DNA of 11,778 bases from Discostella pseudostelligera (Eukaryota; Bacillariophyta; Thalassiosirophyceae; Thalassiosirales; Thalassiosiraceae): the NCBI GenBank assembly GCA_036940085.1, contig JALLBK010001251.1, positions 1-11,778 on the forward strand, in the 5' to 3' direction. The position numbers were made by a program, and so were the translations under genes. Positions 7,322 through 11,778 of this stretch are shown piece by piece (the stretch's first letter is position 1; every line of letters begins with the position of its first letter). The notes under the pieces are model-generated. The model was given only the letters and a program-made list of their open reading frames with translations, was not told the origin of the DNA and made no database searches.

Positions 7322-9492
7322 ATGAATGACGACACGGCACTGATGCCGCCTCCGCCACCTCGGCGACTAAAGCGGCACAAGATATTACCACCGTTGAATA
7401 GTGAAAGAATAGTTGGGGCGGTGCAGCAGCAGCAGCAGCAGCAGGCTGCGGCGTCGGAACCGACTCATCTCAATCTCGATTCGACTATGACGTCATTGTT
7501 TTCGCATCACCAATCCAGCAAGGACGGCGGCGACATTGATGGCTCAGCAATGATGGACACACCATTTGAGAGAGAGATGAAGACTATAATTTACAATATT
7601 GATGGTGGCGTGCGGCCAGGTGCAGTCTCTCCGGAGGAATGCTCGATGAAATTCGTCGGCGTGTCGGCTTCTGTTCATCGCGACAATTCATTTGCTCAAG
7701 AGGCGGCGAATAATTCTAACTTCCACATTGGTTCATTGACATACAATGAGATTCAACATAATGACATTGCCTGCGATGAATCCTTGGCTGTGAATAATAG
7801 AGATAACTGCATGGTAGGAAACGACGCCATCGTCAACAGCAACAGGCAAAGTTCAATCAATCTTCCATTCGAATCATCTGAAAAATCCAAACTGCATCAT
7901 AAAGTCAGTGACAAAGAATCTGCGCGGGGTAGCTGTCAGCAAGGTTCCATGAAGAGGAAGCATTGTGACTCGCCTACGCTAATCAATGTATCTTTTCGGG
8001 ATATCATTGGACACGGGCAGGCAAAGCTACGTCTGGATGAGGCATTACTACCATTGGCCTTGCCGAGCGACTTGGCTGATTCGGTCTTGACAGGTGCGTG
8101 CGTTCAGAGTCATTCATCGTTATTTCCTCCTATTTCTTTCATATTCTACAACTTCTAATGCCTATTCTTCGTTCTCGGACATTTGTTGCATAGGCATTAG
8201 AGCAGCACCTGCTTCCATTCTCCTACACGGACCGCCCGGCTGTGGTAAAACCAAATTGGCCAAAGCAGTGGCTGGGGAAGCACAAGCGGCTTTCCTCTCG
8301 GTCGGACCAAGTGACATTCTTAGTAAATTTGTCGGTGAATCGGAAGCGTCGATTCGCGGACTATTTCAAGAGGGTGAGTGTTTGAATGTTTCGATATTTG
8401 CAGTGATGTTCCGATTTCTCTAACACACTTGCAATAATGTTCAATACGTCTCCTGCAGCTCGGAGGAAGGCTAAGAAGATGGAAAGCAAATGTGCCGTGG
8501 TATTTTTTGACGAATTAGACGCTCTTGGACGATCACGTGTTGACGAAGATAGTGGCAAGATGTCTCAAGCGGGCGGGGACAATAGTTCGCGTCGAGTACT
8601 GGCAGAGTTGCTGATTCAAATGACCAATTTGAATGACAGTCGAGATGGAGAAAATGGAAGTGAATCGGAAGGCGAAGAGTATGATGGATACTGTGACGAT
8701 GGTGAAAGCTTTTCTGGACGATCGACTATTTCAACGGGAACTGGCATCTTCGATCGCATTGACGATGGGATACAAGAGCAGCATGTTACTGGTACACCTA
8801 GCAGTTCTGGAAAAGAAGGCAGCACTACCTACGTTCCCGATCAGATGCAGTCAAAACCTCGCATCATTGTGATCGCCGCAACTAACCGTCCCGAGGATTG
8901 CGATCCTGCATTGCTGCGTCGGTTTGCAGTACGAGTCCTTGTAGGATTGCCATCGAGGAAGGATCGAAAGAAGATTATTCAGCGCCTATTGTTGGATGTG
9001 GAACACAACATCACTTCCTCTCAACTCAATGAGTTAGCTCTTGCTACGGAGGGATGGTCGGGGTCAGACCTTGAGTCAATGACACGAGAGGCGGTTATGG
9101 CGCCAGTCCGAGAATGTCTTCGAGCAGCAGCCATCACGAAGAGGAAGGCGAGTAAGGTTGTGCAAAGGAGAGGAGGAGACTCATCTCAAATGCAAGAGCT
9201 TAAAAGAGTAGAGGACGCTCAGAATGCCACTAGAGAGGCACTGTTGAACAACTTTCGTACTCTGCGTCCCGTGTCAGCTGTCGATTTCGAGGTACGTTAT
9301 GCTCTGCATTTCGTTTTGACAACCGCCACGTCTTGCTACCTGGTGCTAAATACCATTCGATTGTTTCGTTCATAGGATGGAATTGCATTCTTCCTCGGTG
9401 ATCAGCGTGACAGTTCAGCTTCGGGTCAATTCGGAAGCAAAAATAAGCAACTACACTACGATAGCAGCAGTTCAAGTGACGATGATGCATGA
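7322..9492 (+). CDS. AAA+ ATPase resembling the meiotic clade (katanin/spastin/fidgetin/VPS4)
   Basis: Exons are 7322-8093, 8194-8373, 8459-9291 and 9376-9492; introns are 100, 85 and 84 nt, all GT-AG. The product is about 633 residues from ATG 7322 (context GCCATGA); ATG 7244 would give 659. Residues 1 to ~220 look disordered, with a proline run, a basic NLS-like RRLKRHK and seven glutamines. One AAA module follows: [12 protein letters not shown], Walker A GPPGCGKT (270-277), pore loop SKFVGESE, Walker B FFDELDAL with D335/E336, sensor 1 Asn460 in AATNRP, and arginines 471, 472 and 476 in the second region of homology. A 72-residue acidic, Ser/Gly-rich insert (378-449) lies before the sensor 1 strand. 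RPVSAVDFE near the end is typical of the clade; the tail ends in serines and aspartates. Such ATPases remodel protein complexes (microtubules, ESCRT-III, recombinases). The exact subfamily is not resolved; no MIT domain was recognised. Confidence 0.88.
7424..7444 (+). repeat. (CAG)7 encoding polyglutamine in the AAA ATPase
   Basis: Seven perfect CAG codons encode seven glutamines followed by alanines in the disordered N-terminal region. A pure trinucleotide run in one codon is prone to length change between strains. Confidence 0.9.
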
Positions 9493-9669
9493 ACTAGTTA
9501 CACCATTGGTTTCATAAAACCATTCGCCTTTGCCTCAACGCATTGTTCAACGCAAAATTTCATGAGCACGCAATGACGGACAAACAGCATGTTGACTACA
9601 TATTCTAATAACTGGAACTGTTTACTTTTATTGAATGTGTCTTCCGGTGCTTTCTCCCCGTTCTTCTCT
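9493..9669. other. Convergent intergenic region (two 3' ends)
   Basis: These 177 bases lie between the stop codons of the AAA ATPase (+) and chaperonin 60 (-) genes and must hold both 3' untranslated regions. A minus-strand AATAAA is annotated separately. For the + strand gene only a weak CATAAAA near 9513 was seen. No further gene is evident. Confidence 0.6.
9627..9632 (-). terminator. Candidate polyadenylation signal AATAAA for chaperonin 60
   Basis: The + strand reads TTTATT, which is AATAAA on the minus strand, beginning 38 bases after the chaperonin 60 stop codon. Position and sequence fit a polyadenylation hexamer; use in this organism is not shown. Confidence 0.45.
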
Positions 9670-11770
9670 CTACATCATTCCTCCCATGCCACCCATACCT
9701 CCCATTCCTCCGCCAGGCATACCTCCAGCACCTTCCTTCGCAGGCAAGTCCGCAATCATTGCTTCACTCGTAGCCAACAATCCTGCGACACTCGCGGCAT
9801 CGACAATTCCAGTCCTGGTAACCTTCGTAGGATCTATGATACCAGCATCGAACATGTTGCAATACACGCCATTCTGGGCATCGAAACCAGTTTCAATTGG
9901 GGTGTCCTCCTTCATCAACTCTCCGCACACAACTGCACCCTCCTCTCCAGCATTCATGACAATAGTCGACAACGGAGCCCGAAGCGCTTTCTGGATGATC
10001 TCCACTCCAATGCGTTGATCCATATTCTCTGCCGCTTCCGCCACGGCACCCAACTTCGTCGAACAGTAAAGCAGCGCCTTTCCTCCTCCGGGAACGATAC
10101 CCTCCTCGACGGCCGCACGTGTGGCATTGAGTGCATCGACGACGCGATCCTTCTTCTCGTTCACCTCGACCTCGCTGGCTCCACCAACCTTGATCACGGC
10201 CACACCACCCGCAATCTTGGCCAACCGCTCCTGAAGCTTCTCACGTTCATAATCACTCTTGGTCGTTTCAATTCCATCTCGGATAAGATCACAACGTTCC
10301 TCAATGAGTGCTTTATCACCGGCACCATCCAATACGATGGTATCATTTTTCGTAATACGGACCCTCTTACAATGTCCAAGTTGATCGGGGGTGACATCTT
10401 CGATTTTCATACCCATCTCCTGGGAAATTACGGTTCCGCCCGTCAAGACGGCAAGATCCTGCATAATCGCCTTGCGATTGTCACCAAATCCTGGAGCCTT
10501 AACCGCACACACCTTGATACCAGCGCGAAGCTTATTGACGACAAGAGTGGCCAATGCCTCACTCTCGACATCCTCGGCCACAATCACCAAACTCTGCTGG
10601 GCCTTAATCACACTCTCCAAAATCGGAATGAGTTGTTGAATACTGCTAACCTTCTTCTCCACCAATAGAATGACGGGATTTTCCAATTCACAAATTTGCG
10701 TCTTGGGATCAGTAATGAAGTATGGACTAATGTAACCGCGGTCAAACTTCATTCCCTCCACAACCTCAAGCTCATCCTCAATCGTCTTGCCATCCTGGAC
10801 CGTAATGACACCCTCCTTGCCCACACGTTCCATAGCATCACTGATCAACCGTCCAATTTCGGCATCCCCGTTCGCCGAGATGGTACCCACCTGACTGACC
10901 TCCTCACGGGATGTAATTGGTCGGCTAATATCAGTGAGTGTATCCACCACAACATTCACAGCCTGTTGAATTCCCCGTCGGACATCGAGGGGGTTCATCC
11001 CAGCGGCTACCGCCTTGCACCCCTCACGGTAAATGGCACGTGCCAAGACCGTGGCAGTGGTAGTGCCATCTCCGGCAATATCGTTCGTTTTCGAGGCTAC
11101 CGATTTGACAAGTTGTGCACCCATGTTCTCAAAGTTGTCTTCGAAGTCAATCGATTTGGCCACAGTCACACCGTCTTTAGTGATTTTGGGTGCACCATAC
11201 GGTTGGGCAATGATGACATTGCGACCCTTGGGACCGAGGGTTACCTATGCAAGTTCAAAGCATGAAATAAATATGTTCGTGAGTTGTACGTTCAAATCAT
11301 CCAAAGTACTGTGCCATTGCAATTGATATTTCTTGGCAACAGGTGTTCGATGAACACGTGTTGTGCTCTCACTCTCATAGCACAGAGGTGAAGTCTAACG
11401 ATGACTATATTCGTTGATTTCTCGATTGGGATCAAAGAATTACATCGTTCAAGAGAAAGCATGCCGCCAATGCAATACATCTTGTGGTTTCTCAGACCAA
11501 CTGCATGCTCTCTCTCGAGTGCTCTGATATTGTCATCACTTGTCCAATCATCACAACACCTTCGACAGAAAGTCATCCATCCAAATCAACAAAAATACAA
11601 TCTCTCACCTGCACAGCATCAGCCATAAGATCCACGCCACGCAACATGGCCGCACGTCCCTCGACACCAAATCGAATCTCCTTCCCACCCGCCATGGTTC
11701 GTGTCGAGCCAAGGAGTTTGGCAGAGACATTCTTGGAGGTGGACGAGGCGGCGCGGCTTAGGGAGCTCAT
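9670..11770 (-). CDS. HSP60: Mitochondrial chaperonin 60 (HSP60, GroEL family)
   Basis: Exons on the minus strand are 11770-11609 and 11244-9670, giving 578 residues with stop TAG at 9672-9670. Splicing joins DAVQ to [10 protein letters not shown] as in all group I chaperonins. The protein forms heptameric rings that fold imported proteins in the mitochondrial matrix with ATP and a 10-kDa cochaperonin. About 28 N-terminal residues, rich in Ser, Ala, Lys and Arg, form a presequence before [19 protein letters not shown], a typical mitochondrial start. Visible motifs are GPKGRNV, the ATP-site [25 protein letters not shown] in the apical domain, [19 protein letters not shown] carrying the catalytic-type aspartate, and a C-terminal Gly-Gly-Met repeat ending GGMM. 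Length and motifs are complete. ATG 11770 has A at -3, but only 8 bases lie upstream, so an earlier in-frame start outside the window cannot be excluded. Promoter and any heat-shock elements are outside the window. Confidence 0.96.
11245..11608 (-). other. Chaperonin 60 intron 1, 364 nt
   Basis: The donor is GCAG/GTGAGA and the acceptor TTGCATAG/GTAACC on the minus strand; phase 0. It is by far the longest intron in the window, the others being 75-199 nt. It contains a 10-base palindrome AACACGTGTT at 11353-11362 (core CACGTG), overlapping an inverted repeat GTGTTC-GAT-GAACAC at 11343-11357. No exon is missing, because the flanking protein blocks are contiguous. Confidence 0.88.
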
Positions 11771-11778
11771 GATGATTG

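Noticed and set aside
7488..7495. Second perfect TGACGTCA as a regulatory site
   Set aside because: It lies within the AAA coding exon, encoding Met-Thr-Ser, with no cluster around it; chance is the simpler reading.
11492..11554. Intronic box C/D snoRNA in the chaperonin 60 intron (two GTGATGA and one CTGA on the minus strand)
   Set aside because: The two C-like boxes are only 15 bases apart, no D' box lies between them, and no convincing terminal stem was found.
11245..11608. Heat-shock element in the chaperonin 60 intron
   Set aside because: TTC-GAT-GAA has a 3-base rather than 2-base gap, and no array of alternating nGAAn units was seen; the true promoter is outside the window.

Overview
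This is nuclear DNA from a eukaryote with compact, intron-containing genes, most likely a diatom or related stramenopile and perhaps a centric diatom. The evidence is ten short GT-AG introns (eight of 75-109 nt, plus 199 and 364 nt), intergenic gaps of about 180-360 bp, balanced base composition, and nuclear genes for mitochondrial proteins that carry N-terminal presequences. No rRNA, tRNA, transposon or CRISPR array was seen. The taxon is an inference; the exon structures are read directly from the sequence.

Layout, left to right. (1) 57-2175, + strand: a three-exon gene for a 645-residue protein of unknown function with two CxxC motifs. (2) 2396-4802, - strand: a four-exon gene for a major facilitator superfamily transporter of the oxalate/formate antiporter (OFA) type, about 708 residues. 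(3) 5158-7012, + strand: a two-exon gene for mitochondrial serine hydroxymethyltransferase (SHMT), 551 residues, divergent from the transporter. (4) 7322-9492, + strand: a four-exon gene for an AAA+ ATPase resembling the meiotic clade (katanin, spastin, fidgetin, VPS4), about 633 residues. (5) 9670-11770, - strand: a two-exon gene for mitochondrial chaperonin 60, 578 residues, whose start lies 8 bases from the window end. Genes 1/2 and 4/5 are convergent; genes 2/3 are divergent and share one promoter region.

The most interesting part is the 355-bp shared promoter of the transporter and SHMT. It holds four TGAC cores at 5023, 5033, 5054 and 5073, spaced about one or two helical turns apart. 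They include TGACGC, TGACGT and a full TGACGTCA palindrome. These match the CO2/cAMP-responsive elements described in diatom promoters of CO2-concentrating and photorespiratory genes. Mitochondrial SHMT is the glycine-to-serine step of photorespiration, and OFA transporters move small carboxylates. I propose, as inference, a CO2-regulated photorespiration/one-carbon pair of a transporter and an enzyme.

A second striking element is a nested dyad at 7143-7197 before the AAA ATPase, with E2F-like TTCCCGC and GCGGGAA outer arms. Other points of note are an intron in the transporter with no stop and a length divisible by three, two large loops at equivalent places in the two halves of the transporter, and a 72-residue acidic insert inside the AAA module.
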